NCBI RefSeq assembly: GCF_001613005.1 | Contig: NZ_BDBN01000007.1 | Span: 1 to 64,000, forward strand | Source of the DNA: Nocardia nova NBRC 15556 | Lineage (GTDB): Bacteria; Actinomycetota; Actinomycetes; Mycobacteriales; Mycobacteriaceae | Reading direction: 5' to 3' | DNA: 64,000 bases | Shown here: piece by piece, positions 35,706-44,018 of the stretch | Position numbering within the stretch: the stretch's first letter is position 1 | Layout of the letters: each line of letters begins with the position of its first letter | The notes under the pieces: generated by a model | Seen by the model: the letters and a program-made list of their open reading frames with translations, nothing else | Told to the model about the DNA's origin: nothing | Databases searched by the model: none | Position numbers and translations under genes: made by a program

Positions 35706-36287
35706 ATGACCGTCATCGCTGACAACACTCACTCACAGTTCGACGAGGCGCGCCGCATTGTTCTCGATGAGAACGCGCGACTTCTCAATTCAGTAGCATC
35801 CGAACGATGGGACCGGGCCGGTTCTCTCATTACGTCCGCACGGCGCGTCTTCGTAATTGGCAACGGACGCAGCGGGCTCGCCGCACGGATGGCCGCCATG
35901 CGGCTAATGCACCTCGGGCTGCGCGTCCACGTTGTCGGGGAGGTCACCGCGCCCGCGATCGGTCCGGGAGACGTCTTGGTCGCGGTCTCCGGGTCTGGCA
36001 CCACCGCCTCCGTTGTGGACGCCGCCAACACCGCCAACGATGTAGGTGCGATCGTCATCGCCGTTACCACCTCCGCCGGATCGCCTCTTGGCGAGCGCGC
36101 CGACGAAACTCTCATTCTCGCTGCCGCCGACAAGCAGGACCATAGCGGTGCCGTCACCGCTCAATATTCAGGAAGCCTGTTCGAACAGTCCGTGCTTCTT
36201 GCCTTCGATGCCCTGTTTCAGTCGCTGTGGGCACACACGAATCAGAGCGCCCAGCTGCTGTGGGAGCGCCACGCCAACATCGGCTGA
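35706..36287 (+). CDS. hxlB: 6-phospho-3-hexuloisomerase
   Basis: A 193-residue SIS-domain protein (VFVIGNGRSGLAARMAAMRL; DVLVAVSGSGTTASVVDAAN). It matches the hexuloisomerase of the ribulose monophosphate pathway, which converts D-arabino-3-hexulose 6-phosphate to fructose 6-phosphate. The next gene is hexulose-phosphate synthase, 50 bases downstream, which confirms the assignment (other SIS isomerases would not have this neighbour). GAAGGACAAAC precedes the ATG. Together they fix and detoxify formaldehyde in the cytoplasm. In actinobacteria the pair is also called rmpB-rmpA. Confidence 0.93.
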   Translation: MTVIADNTHSQFDEARRIVLDENARLLNSVASERWDRAGSLITSARRVFVIGNGRSGLAARMAAMRLMHLGLRVHVVGEVTAPAIGPGDVLVAVSGSGTTASVVDAANTANDVGAIVIAVTTSAGSPLGERADETLILAAADKQDHSGAVTAQYSGSLFEQSVLLAFDALFQSLWAHTNQSAQLLWERHANIG

Positions 36288-36337
36288 CCCAGTAACCAAC
36301 CAAAACCGAAAACCCAAAGAGAAGATCCAGGAGAACA

Positions 36338-36967
36338 ATGACGAAGCTACAGGTAGCCGTCGATCTGCTCACCACCGCCGATGCACTGGCACTGACCAAC
36401 AAAGTCGCGCCACACGTCGACATCATCGAGCTCGGAACTCCGCTGATCAAGAGTGCCGGTCTCGGCGTGATCAGCGCGATCAAGGCCGCGCATCCCGACA
36501 AGGAGGTGCTCGCTGATCTCAAAACCGCAGACGCGGGCTTCCTGGAGGCCGACCTGGCCTTCGCCGCGGGCGCTGATCTGGTCACCGTCCTCGGAACCGC
36601 TGGTGACGCCACCATCAAAGGTGCGGTCGAGGCTGGGCAGAAGCACGGCAAGAAAGTCGTCGCGGATCTGATCGGCGTGGACAACCGCATCGAGCGTGCC
36701 CGCGAAGTCGCCGAACTCGGAGTGGCGTTCGTCGAGCTCCACGCAGGCCTCGACGAGCAAGCTCAGCCCGGCTACACCATTCAAACCCTCCTCGACGACG
36801 GCAAAGTCGCTGGCGTCCCGTTCTCAATCGCGGGCGGCGTCAAGATCGACACTGTGGCTGCTGTCCGTGACGCCGGCGCCGACGTCGCTGTCGCCGGTGG
36901 CGCCATTTACGGCGCCGCCGATCCAGCCGCGGCAGCGAAGGAACTGAAGGAGATGATCGCCGGGTAA
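36338..36967 (+). CDS. hxlA: 3-hexulose-6-phosphate synthase
   Basis: A 209-residue TIM barrel of the OMP-decarboxylase superfamily. The D60-x-K62-x-x-D65 motif (ADLKTADAG) and TTADALALTNKV/DIIELGTPLIKSAG are diagnostic. It condenses formaldehyde with ribulose 5-phosphate to hexulose 6-phosphate. AGGAGAACA precedes the ATG. It ends at a strong terminator (36999-37033). A formaldehyde source is expected nearby; the candidate oxidative enzymes are the Rieske protein and the NtaA-type monooxygenase. Confidence 0.95.
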   Translation: MTKLQVAVDLLTTADALALTNKVAPHVDIIELGTPLIKSAGLGVISAIKAAHPDKEVLADLKTADAGFLEADLAFAAGADLVTVLGTAGDATIKGAVEAGQKHGKKVVADLIGVDNRIERAREVAELGVAFVELHAGLDEQAQPGYTIQTLLDDGKVAGVPFSIAGGVKIDTVAAVRDAGADVAVAGGAIYGAADPAAAAKELKEMIAG

Positions 36968-36998
36968 TAGAAAGTCATTTACACCAGAATTTGCGCAG

Positions 36999-37033
36999 GA
37001 GTTGCCTGACCACCGATGTTGGTCAGGCAACTC
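36999..37033. terminator. perfect 14-bp hairpin after hxlA
   Basis: GAGTTGCCTGACCA and TGGTCAGGCAACTC are exact inverse repeats with a 7-base loop, 31 bases after the hxlA stop and facing the convergent flavin-reductase operon. Confidence 0.85.
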
Positions 37034-37214
37034 GCGCTTCCGTCCACCGTCCGTCCGATGGGCATCATGCGTGCGCTCATTGTCGATGGCTACTGCCTAA
37101 TCGCCTACACCGAAGCGATGAGAGCCGGAGGGCTTCCAAGCAAATCGCATGATTCGACAGCATACGAGTGATCTGTACATCCAAATCGCTCTCCAAGAAA
37201 GTTCGTTCACGTGC

Positions 37215-37766
37215 TCATTTTCCGCCTGTACGGTTATTCAGGCGAGGAAATGACCCATTCTGGAATATCAGTGGTGGAGCGCCTCGAACGTGCCCGACGG
37301 AGTGAATTTTGAACACGACGACCGTATGGTCGCCGGTTGGCCACTCATAGACGATTTCACAATCCATCCACGTGGTGGCCCCTCCAAGGAACAGAGACCC
37401 ATATTCGGTCGTTGTTGTCAGCACATCGGCGAATCTATTTCCCGTCTTCGAACTCATCTGCCGGCACAATTGGCTCTGTTCCTCGGCGAGCACCGAGATC
37501 CCAACTCGTTTCGCGGAACGCAGGGCCGGCCAGGTCGAAGAGTCGTTCTTGACGGAGAAGAGCGTCATCGGAGGCTCGTAGGATGTGCCAATGGACAGTG
37601 AGCTGGCGACAAGGCCACGTGGGTGTCCGTCAACCAGCGCACAGATAGCCACAACAGCAGCCGGGAATCCGCTGAATACTGTACGTACCTCATCCGAATT
37701 GGCAAGGGCCGGCTCCATCGCGTGGACATGGATGCCGAATCGGATCTGAGGGTCGAGGTTTGTCAT
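37215..37766 (-). CDS. flavin reductase domain protein (NtaB/HpaC-like)
   Basis: A 183-residue protein with the split-barrel FMN-binding reductase fold: DEVRTVFSGFPAAVVAICAL near the start, GLVASSLSIGTSYEPPMTLF, SSTWPALRSAKRVGISVLAE and a late hydrophobic strand. It supplies reduced FMN to a two-component monooxygenase, most likely the NtaA/SnaA-type enzyme at 41708. Its ATG overlaps the stop of the upstream FMN reductase (TGATG), so the start at 37766 is well supported. Confidence 0.85.
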   Translation of the reverse strand: MTNLDPQIRFGIHVHAMEPALANSDEVRTVFSGFPAAVVAICALVDGHPRGLVASSLSIGTSYEPPMTLFSVKNDSSTWPALRSAKRVGISVLAEEQSQLCRQMSSKTGNRFADVLTTTTEYGSLFLGGATTWMDCEIVYEWPTGDHTVVVFKIHSVGHVRGAPPLIFQNGSFPRLNNRTGGK

Positions 37767-38296
37767 CAGACGGCCTCTTCGGAAGACCTGATACCGGAGG
37801 CGCTGTGTCGGATCATTTTCAGCGAAATCAAGTTATCTTGAACCCATTGATCAATGATATCACGCATGCGATCCATTCGGGCGGTCTCGAAATAGAATGC
37901 GCGGGTCGGAACGATCGCCCCAAGCTCGATGAGCAACGTCCGCAAATGCGCGTCCGGCGCCATGGCGTGGCTTTTGTCGCCGCCGGTCATAACCGGGATC
38001 GCAGGAATATTTCGCAGCCCAAGCGCAGGATATCGATCCAGAAAACTTTTCAGGAGTCCGGTGTATGTCGCCTTGTACGTTGGCGACCCAACGATCAAAA
38101 GATCACTACGAGCCACCCGCTCGGTGAGCCGCGCCATACGATCGGAAGGCCAGTCGAAAATATGCGCTGTATGCTCGGCGAGATCGAAACATGCGATGTC
38201 GTCATATTCTCCCGCAATCGTCGTGGCGAGGGCACGACACAAGGCTAGAGTTCGAGATTTAGCTTTCGGGTTCCCGACGAGCACATGAATCTTCAT
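37766..38296 (-). CDS. NAD(P)H-dependent FMN reductase (flavodoxin-fold, SsuE-like)
   Basis: A 176-residue flavodoxin-like protein: MKIHVLVGNPKAKSRTLALC is the phosphate-binding loop of this class, and LLIVGSPTYKATYTGLLKSF and NIPAIPVMTGGDKSHAMAPD are the FMN-contact loops. It reduces FMN with NAD(P)H. It is the first gene of a two-reductase operon; having two structurally different FMN reductases side by side suggests high demand for reduced FMN. The upstream 445 bases are shared with the divergent tetR at 38742. Confidence 0.88.
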   Translation of the reverse strand: MKIHVLVGNPKAKSRTLALCRALATTIAGEYDDIACFDLAEHTAHIFDWPSDRMARLTERVARSDLLIVGSPTYKATYTGLLKSFLDRYPALGLRNIPAIPVMTGGDKSHAMAPDAHLRTLLIELGAIVPTRAFYFETARMDRMRDIIDQWVQDNLISLKMIRHSASGIRSSEEAV

Positions 38297-38741
38297 ATTG
38301 ACCTCCCGAGCTACGGTGGGATCGACTCAGGAACACCGAAGCGCCGGACATACGCCCACACATCGCCTGCAGAATGCTCGCGGCCTGATCGACTCGACTT
38401 TTCGCCGAGTTCTTGTGTCTCGGACGGGAATGCGCCGTCTCACGAACGCCTTGGAACATGATGCCTCGGATTTGCGGGGTGGTCAAGATCTCACCGTGTA
38501 GCCAGGCTGCCGACGCGGTGGCCTCGAACGCGCTTCTGCGAGTTGGTCGATGAAGAGCGAGAGGCGGCCGATTGCTCTGTCCCGCAGAGATTTCGAGTCT
38601 TCACCACCACGGCCGAATCTCCGTGAACGGGAGGTGGCTGCAGCTGTGAAGCCGCATGCCGCAGCCGACCCGCCTCGGTCCCCGCGAGTTCGCGAAGGAG
38701 CGCGCGAGATCGCTGTACATACTAGTTGTTACACTCTCTCT
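38297..38741 (+). other. divergent intergenic region
   Basis: No gene seen. It separates the flavin-reductase operon from the TetR gene. Near the TetR start, GTACATACTAGTTGTTACAC holds an ACTAGT palindrome and a TTACACT -10-like element ending 6 bases before the ATG, so the TetR mRNA may be leaderless. Confidence 0.45.
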
Positions 38742-39326
38742 ATGAGTTCCCGAGACCGGTTAACAGAAGCAATGGCCGACCTACTGTGGGAGCGTGGCTA
38801 CGCGGCGACAAGTCCACGAGACGTATTAGCCCGAGCCGACGTCGGCCAAGGCAGCATGTATCACCACTTCACCGGAAAGCGCGATCTGGCCGTACACGCA
38901 TTGCAGGCCGTAACAGCTGAGGTCACAGCAGAATCCGAGTTGCTCGATGGCGAAGGAACGCCCCTCGAGCGAATGGTGCGCTACCTGACCCGACCGAGGG
39001 AAGCCACTCGTGGCTGCCGGGTCGGCCGCATGACACAGGACCCAGACGTCGTCGAAGATGCCGAACTCATATCTCTCGTTGCCGGCGCGTTCGACATCAT
39101 CATCGAACGTTGGCGGCGTGTAATCGTAGAGGCCATCGCCGCCCACGAACTTCCCGAGTCCCTCGTCCCTGGCGATCTGGCACACGCCTTGGTCGCGGTC
39201 ATTCAAGGCGGTTACGTACTCTCTCGCGCCCAGGGCACCAAAGAGCCGATGGACAGTGCAATTCGAGGTGCGCTCGCCCTTCTTGACGCCAGGCACAGGG
39301 GCAGGTCCAAGGACGAAGCTCAATAA
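38742..39326 (+). CDS. TetR-family regulator
   Basis: A 194-residue regulator beginning MSSRDRLTEAMADLLWERGY, with a TetR helix-turn-helix (SPRDVLARADVGQGSMYHHF, TGKRDLAVHAL) and a short effector domain. The ATG at 38742 is chosen because the domain starts there; the frame upstream is low-complexity and lacks a Shine-Dalgarno sequence. It is divergent from the two flavin reductases and 51 bases before the GAPDH gene, so it may control either or both. Confidence 0.88.
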   Translation: MSSRDRLTEAMADLLWERGYAATSPRDVLARADVGQGSMYHHFTGKRDLAVHALQAVTAEVTAESELLDGEGTPLERMVRYLTRPREATRGCRVGRMTQDPDVVEDAELISLVAGAFDIIIERWRRVIVEAIAAHELPESLVPGDLAHALVAVIQGGYVLSRAQGTKEPMDSAIRGALALLDARHRGRSKDEAQ

Positions 39327-39377
39327 CACCCACCGTATTTCTCAAGCCCTCGATCGAAACCCGAGAGGAATCCCGTC

Positions 39378-40373
39378 ATGACCGTTCGTGTTGGTATAAA
39401 TGGCTTCGGCCGGATAGGCCGCAGCTTTCTTCGTGCGGCGTTGCGCAGTGACGCCGATATCGAGGTTGTCGCCGTGAACGATATCACCGCGCCCACCACT
39501 CTCGCCGCGCTCCTGGAATGGGACTCGGTGTCGGGGCATCTCGACGGGGTACGTGTCGACGGAGACAGAATCGGCATCGGCGATCGGACCTTCAGAGTCT
39601 CGGCGGAGCGCGACCCGGCCCTCATCCCATGGGCAGCCGCGGGAGTGGATGTGGTCATCGAATCCACAGGTCTGTTCACCGATATCGACAGCGCCCGTCT
39701 GCATTTGACCGCAGGAGCGCGCAAAGTCATCATCTCCGCACCCGCGAAGGGGGATATCCAAGCGATCGTCCTCGGTGTGAACAACGACGCTCTCGACACG
39801 AGTGCTGATATATTCTCGAACGGATCGTGCACTACTAATTGCCTCGCGCCGATGGCAAAGGTGCTCCACGAAAACTTCGGCATCGAATCCGGACTGATGA
39901 CCACAGTTCATGCTTACACAAGTGACCAAAGGCTCCTCGACGCTCCGCACAGCGATCTCAGGCGCGCACGAGCCGCCAACCTTTCCACCATTCCCACGTC
40001 CTCAGGCGCTGCACGAACAATCGGCAAGATCATTCCCGAACTCGACGGCAAACTGACCGGACTTTCCCTGCGTGTTCCAGTCCCAGTGGGATCGGTCACA
40101 GACCTTACCGCAGTGTTGTCGCGACGAGTGAGCATCGAAGAGGTCAACGCGTCATTCCGTAGTGCCGCCGCGGATCCGGCACTTTCGCGCTATCTCCAGT
40201 ACTCCGAAGCCCCGCTGGTCTCCTCAGACATTATCGGGAACCCCCACTCCGCGGTCTTCGATGCGCCCCTCACGGAGGCCATTGGCAATCAGGTGAAAAT
40301 CTTCGCCTGGTACGACAATGAGTGGGGCTTCTCCAACCGCCTTGTCGAACTGTCACAACTCATCGCGCCATAA
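39378..40373 (+). CDS. glyceraldehyde-3-phosphate dehydrogenase, type I (stand-alone)
   Basis: A 331-residue GAPDH: NAD fold VGINGFGRIGRSFLRAA, catalytic C151 in SNGSCTTNC (Gly where Ala is usual), H178 in TTVHAYTSDQ, and the end AWYDNEWGFSNRLVELSQL. It oxidises glyceraldehyde 3-phosphate to 1,3-bisphosphoglycerate. The usual gap-pgk-tpiA order is absent, so this is probably an extra copy. Linked to the hxlAB genes, it could help regenerate or drain triose phosphate from the RuMP cycle (inference). GAGAGGAATCCC lies before the ATG. A strong terminator follows. Confidence 0.93.
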   Translation: MTVRVGINGFGRIGRSFLRAALRSDADIEVVAVNDITAPTTLAALLEWDSVSGHLDGVRVDGDRIGIGDRTFRVSAERDPALIPWAAAGVDVVIESTGLFTDIDSARLHLTAGARKVIISAPAKGDIQAIVLGVNNDALDTSADIFSNGSCTTNCLAPMAKVLHENFGIESGLMTTVHAYTSDQRLLDAPHSDLRRARAANLSTIPTSSGAARTIGKIIPELDGKLTGLSLRVPVPVGSVTDLTAVLSRRVSIEEVNASFRSAAADPALSRYLQYSEAPLVSSDIIGNPHSAVFDAPLTEAIGNQVKIFAWYDNEWGFSNRLVELSQLIAP

Positions 40374-40517
40374 CGGGACAGTGAGGGCCACTCGCCGGCC
40401 GTCTACCTCGCCAACAAGAGACCCAGTGGACAGGCGAAGATCCTGGGTATCGGTCTGACCCTCATCACATCTGAGCTTTCACGCAGCGGCACTGAAGCGA
40501 GGTGCCGGTCGTAACCC

Positions 40518-40564
40518 CCGACGAGCCACTGCACCGAGCACTCATCGCTGCAGTGGCTCGTCGG
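40518..40564. terminator. perfect 16-bp hairpin between GAPDH and the convergent tetR
   Basis: CCGACGAGCCACTGCA and TGCAGTGGCTCGTCGG are exact inverse repeats with a 15-base loop. It lies 144 bases after the GAPDH stop and 50 before the end of the convergent tetR. Confidence 0.8.
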
Positions 40565-40614
40565 CTATCCTCCATCGCCCCTCTCGTGCTCGACTTACTG
40601 GCAACGAGCACACG

Positions 40615-41250
40615 CTACGCCGGGCGGCATCGTGAACCGAATGACCTCATTCCAGCCTCGGCGAAACTGAACACCTCGTCAATCATCGGCTCCAAGGGGT
40701 CACCCCGCTGAATCGAATCGGCTGCAAAGTAGTGTATCTCACGCAATCCGCCCATTATCGAAATTGCAGCCAGCTTAGGAGCCAGCGCACCCGGCGGCAG
40801 CGAATAGCTCCGGCCCAAGTGGGACGAAATCAATTCTTCGAAGTCCGCGAAGCTGGCAGTAGCATACCCCTGCAAATCCGCGCTGTTTCTGATAACTTGC
40901 GCCCGCAAACGACGGCGGTTCCAAAATTGTTCCTCCCCTTCGTTTGCGATCGCCGCCACAGTGCTTTCAAAATACCAGGAACGAACAATCTCAAAGACAG
41001 TCTTACGGCCAACATAACTTTCGAGATCACTTTTTAGCGACTCCAACGTCCACAGATCCATCGCGAAAAGCAAATCATGCTTTGCGGGAAAATGGTGCGT
41101 GAGGGTACGTGGCGCTACATCGGCGAGCTCAGCGATTTCCTTCAACGTCGTATTGCCATAACCATGTTCTACGAATAGTTCCAGGGCGGCTTCTTGGATC
41201 GCCATCGTCGTCGCACGACGTTTCCTAGCCTGTCGGGAACGGTCTGCCAT
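40615..41250 (-). CDS. TetR-family regulator divergent from the NtaA-type operon
   Basis: A 211-residue regulator beginning MADRSRQARKRRATTMAIQE; the helix-turn-helix is TTLKEIAELADVAPRTLTHH, FPAKHDLL. A helical ligand-binding domain follows. It is divergent from the monooxygenase at 41708, with two operator-like repeats between them (41480-41511), the usual set-up for a local repressor. The ATG at 41250 begins the domain; upstream codons are unlike the family. No strong ribosome-binding site. Confidence 0.87.
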   Translation of the reverse strand: MADRSRQARKRRATTMAIQEAALELFVEHGYGNTTLKEIAELADVAPRTLTHHFPAKHDLLFAMDLWTLESLKSDLESYVGRKTVFEIVRSWYFESTVAAIANEGEEQFWNRRRLRAQVIRNSADLQGYATASFADFEELISSHLGRSYSLPPGALAPKLAAISIMGGLREIHYFAADSIQRGDPLEPMIDEVFSFAEAGMRSFGSRCRPA

Positions 41251-41479
41251 TGAGCAACCATATCTTGGGCATCCCTCGGTAGACGTGGCATGGCGAGTGC
41301 GTCGCACATCCACGCGAAAGGGGCTCATGCCCGACTAGGGCGGACGCCCGCGTTCTCCCACGCGCAGCCCGGCCATCGGCCATGGGGGGTGGCGCGCGTG
41401 CCACAGGCACCGCCGACGGCCAGCGCGCGCCCCGCCCGCTCGATCAACCAGGTATGTCAAGGTTTCCGATCGAAACTAT

Positions 41480-41511
41480 TGACTAACGTTGCATATTTGC
41501 TAACGTAGCAA
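41480..41511 (+). promoter_or_regulatory. paired operator-like repeats before the NtaA-type operon
   Basis: TTGCTA-ACG-TAGCAA at 41497-41511 is a perfect palindrome, and a related half-conserved copy, TGACTAACGTTGCA, starts 17 bases earlier. CTAACGTTGC and CTAACGTAGC are spaced about one and a half helix turns. They sit in the divergent region beside a tetR gene, so they are the likely binding site for that regulator. Confidence 0.6.
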
Positions 41512-41707
41512 CATCTCGGCGCGGCGAGCCTCTGATGACGCCGACAGAGCCCAGTCGGCGAAACAACCGACGTCACACTGACGAAGCGCCCGAGTACGTG
41601 ATCCGCTGCAGAAACAGCAAGGCCGAACGAATCCGAGCTCCAATGCCCTGTGTCCGGAGCATGAAGGCAGAACAGGTAGTTGCGCCTCCCCCGACGGAAA
41701 GAAGAGC

Positions 41708-42937
41708 ATGACCACACCACTAGTTTTTACACTCCTCCCGTCACCTCCGATCGACTACGGAACCGGAACCCGCGATTCCATCACGGATATCGTCGCACTC
41801 GCGAAACGGGCAGAGGAATCCGGATTTGATGGGTTCTTCCTGGCGGATTCACTCGACTACGAACCCGGATTTTCGACTCGCACGAAGTTCGAACCCGTAT
41901 CTTTGGCGGCAGCAATACTCTCGGCGGTCGAGCGCATAAGCGCTATTATCACCATCTCCACCACCTTCAACCACCCATACCATGTTGCGAGGTCCCTTAC
42001 TTCTCTCGCTCATATCGGGGCGGGCAGAATCGGTGTCAACCTCGTGACTTCTTTCGGCGGCGAGCAGAACTTCGGTCTGACCCAGCTACCCGCGCCCGAC
42101 GAACGTTACTCTCGAGCGGAGGAATTTATTGAAGTTGTCCGTCAGCTCTGGTGGAGCTGGGGGCCGACGGGCGAGAGTCCGGCGCCGATCGATTACGCCA
42201 GCGAGCACCTGCGAGTCAAAGGGCCGTTGAGCATCAGACCTTACCTCGACGAACTGCTGATTGCCCAGTCGGGACAATCGCCCGCAGGAATAGAACTGGC
42301 CGCGAAGGCTGCAAAATTTGTTTTCACGGCGGCGCAAGCCGATCATCTCCAGGAACGATATTTCAAGATGCTGACCGAACAAGCATCCAGAATACGTAAC
42401 GACGGCATGCGCCCCGCGGTCCTCATGGGACTGGCGCCGATTATCGGCGAAACTCGTGAGCAGGCTTGGGAGTATGTGCAGTCTATGTGGGGGGCACAGA
42501 CCTACGAGTCACAGCTGGCAAAGATCGAGGCCGTGTTGGGGATCGACCTGTCGCGTGTCGATCCCCAAGCCCCCTTTCCAAGACATCGGTTGTTACCAAT
42601 CGAGGAGGTCGTAAGACGCCCGGGTCGCGCCGCTTCGATTTACGAAGTCGTCGAAAAGAATGACCTCACGCTTGCCGAATTGGTCCGCATAGAAACGAGG
42701 CACAATGGACACCGCACGGTCGTTGGCACCGCACAGCAGGTCGCCGATGAGATCACGCGAATCGCTGGCCTGGGTACGCTCGACGGGTTCATCATCCTGC
42801 TGCCCAAACGCTCAGATTTGATAGACCCGATCTTTGAAGAACTCGTCCCTCGGCTGAAAGATCGCGGAATTTTCGTCCCGGCAACAGATGCGAAAACTAC
42901 GCTTGGAAGATTTGATCGCCGTGCCACTCGGCTGTGA
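41708..42937 (+). CDS. NtaA/SnaA/DszA-family FMN-dependent monooxygenase
   Basis: A 409-residue luciferase-fold monooxygenase. Diagnostic blocks: KRAEESGFDGFFLADSLDY, TTFNHPYHVARSLTSLAHIG, RIGVNLVTSFGGEQNFGLTQ, a long insertion with LLIAQSGQSPAGIELAAKAA, and the end TLDGFIILLPKRSDLIDPIF. Family members (NtaA, SnaA, DszA, DmoA, EmoA) use reduced FMN from a separate reductase to cleave C-N or C-S bonds or oxidise sulfones; DmoA releases formaldehyde. Two flavin reductases lie 3.4 kb away. First gene of an operon with an aldo/keto reductase and a lactonase-like propeller. Substrate unknown. Confidence 0.9.
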   Translation: MTTPLVFTLLPSPPIDYGTGTRDSITDIVALAKRAEESGFDGFFLADSLDYEPGFSTRTKFEPVSLAAAILSAVERISAIITISTTFNHPYHVARSLTSLAHIGAGRIGVNLVTSFGGEQNFGLTQLPAPDERYSRAEEFIEVVRQLWWSWGPTGESPAPIDYASEHLRVKGPLSIRPYLDELLIAQSGQSPAGIELAAKAAKFVFTAAQADHLQERYFKMLTEQASRIRNDGMRPAVLMGLAPIIGETREQAWEYVQSMWGAQTYESQLAKIEAVLGIDLSRVDPQAPFPRHRLLPIEEVVRRPGRAASIYEVVEKNDLTLAELVRIETRHNGHRTVVGTAQQVADEITRIAGLGTLDGFIILLPKRSDLIDPIFEELVPRLKDRGIFVPATDAKTTLGRFDRRATRL

Positions 42938-42970
42938 CGACCACGAACAACTGGAGGGCGACAAACCATC

Positions 42971-44014
42971 ATGGTCAATAATTATCGGGTGCTAGGCCGA
43001 ACCGGTGTACGAGTAAGTCGATTGACTCTAGGAACGATGAACTTTGGATCCTACGGCCGAGTATCACCGGCTGAGGGTACGGAGTTGATACTTCGCGCCA
43101 TCGACGCCGGCATCAACGTAATCGACACTGCGGATATTTATTCACATACCGAGGCAGAGGAAATCATCGGGCATGCACTGAAAGCCAGTGGGAAGCGGGA
43201 TGACATAGTTCTAGCCACCAAGTTCAATCGCCCCTTGGACAAAGATCCAAACCATGGCGGCAACTCACGCCGTTGGATAAAGCTTGCGGTTGAGGCCAGC
43301 TTGCGACGTCTACAGACCGACTACTTGGACATCTACTACGCACACCGGCCCGATGAAGACACCGCACTGGAAGAGACAGTCGATACACTGGTTGACTTGG
43401 TACGAGAAGGAAAAATTCGCTATTACGGCACCAGCACTTTTCCACCCAGTCAAATTGTAGAAGCGCAGTGGCTTGGGAGCTCGCGCGGCATTCGGGCAGC
43501 CGTAGAACAGCCACCGTACTCGATTCTAGTCCGGCACTGCGAAAGGGACCTCCTGCCAACTGCCCTACGCCACGGCCTCGGCACTTTCGTTTGGAGCCCA
43601 CTTGCCGGCGGATGGCTTTCCGGAAACTACCGCCAAGCGAGGAAGGATTCCCAGTGGCAGCGGTGGCAAAATCCTCTACGTCACGATCCTGAATTGGAGG
43701 TCAACAAAGCCAAAGCCGAAGCCGTCGCGCGACTGCAGGCAGTGGCTGACGACGCGGGGCTGACGCTACTGCAGATGGCCATCGGATTCGCACTGGAACA
43801 TCCTGCTGTGACGTCGGCAATCATCGGCCCTCGGACCGCCGATCACCTGCAGTCCTATCTCGACGCCGCAGACATCGTACTCGGCGACGATGTACTCGAC
43901 GCCATCGATCGGATTGTGCCTCCGGGAACAACCTTGAGCCCTGGGGATCTCGGTGACATCCCGTCTGCCGTTCTGCATCAAACCGCCCGTCGCCGTCGAG
44001 ATCGAAAGGGTTGA
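42971..44014 (+). CDS. aldo/keto reductase
   Basis: A 347-residue AKR barrel. The catalytic tetrad is visible: Asp and Tyr in [16 protein letters not shown], Lys in VLATKF, His in [17 protein letters not shown]-binding blocks [14 protein letters not shown] and [20 protein letters not shown] follow. It reduces an aldehyde or ketone. It starts 33 bases after the monooxygenase, with GGAGGG before the ATG, so it probably acts on the carbonyl product of that enzyme (inference). Confidence 0.9.
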   Translation: MVNNYRVLGRTGVRVSRLTLGTMNFGSYGRVSPAEGTELILRAIDAGINVIDTADIYSHTEAEEIIGHALKASGKRDDIVLATKFNRPLDKDPNHGGNSRRWIKLAVEASLRRLQTDYLDIYYAHRPDEDTALEETVDTLVDLVREGKIRYYGTSTFPPSQIVEAQWLGSSRGIRAAVEQPPYSILVRHCERDLLPTALRHGLGTFVWSPLAGGWLSGNYRQARKDSQWQRWQNPLRHDPELEVNKAKAEAVARLQAVADDAGLTLLQMAIGFALEHPAVTSAIIGPRTADHLQSYLDAADIVLGDDVLDAIDRIVPPGTTLSPGDLGDIPSAVLHQTARRRRDRKG

Positions 44015-44018
44015 TCTG

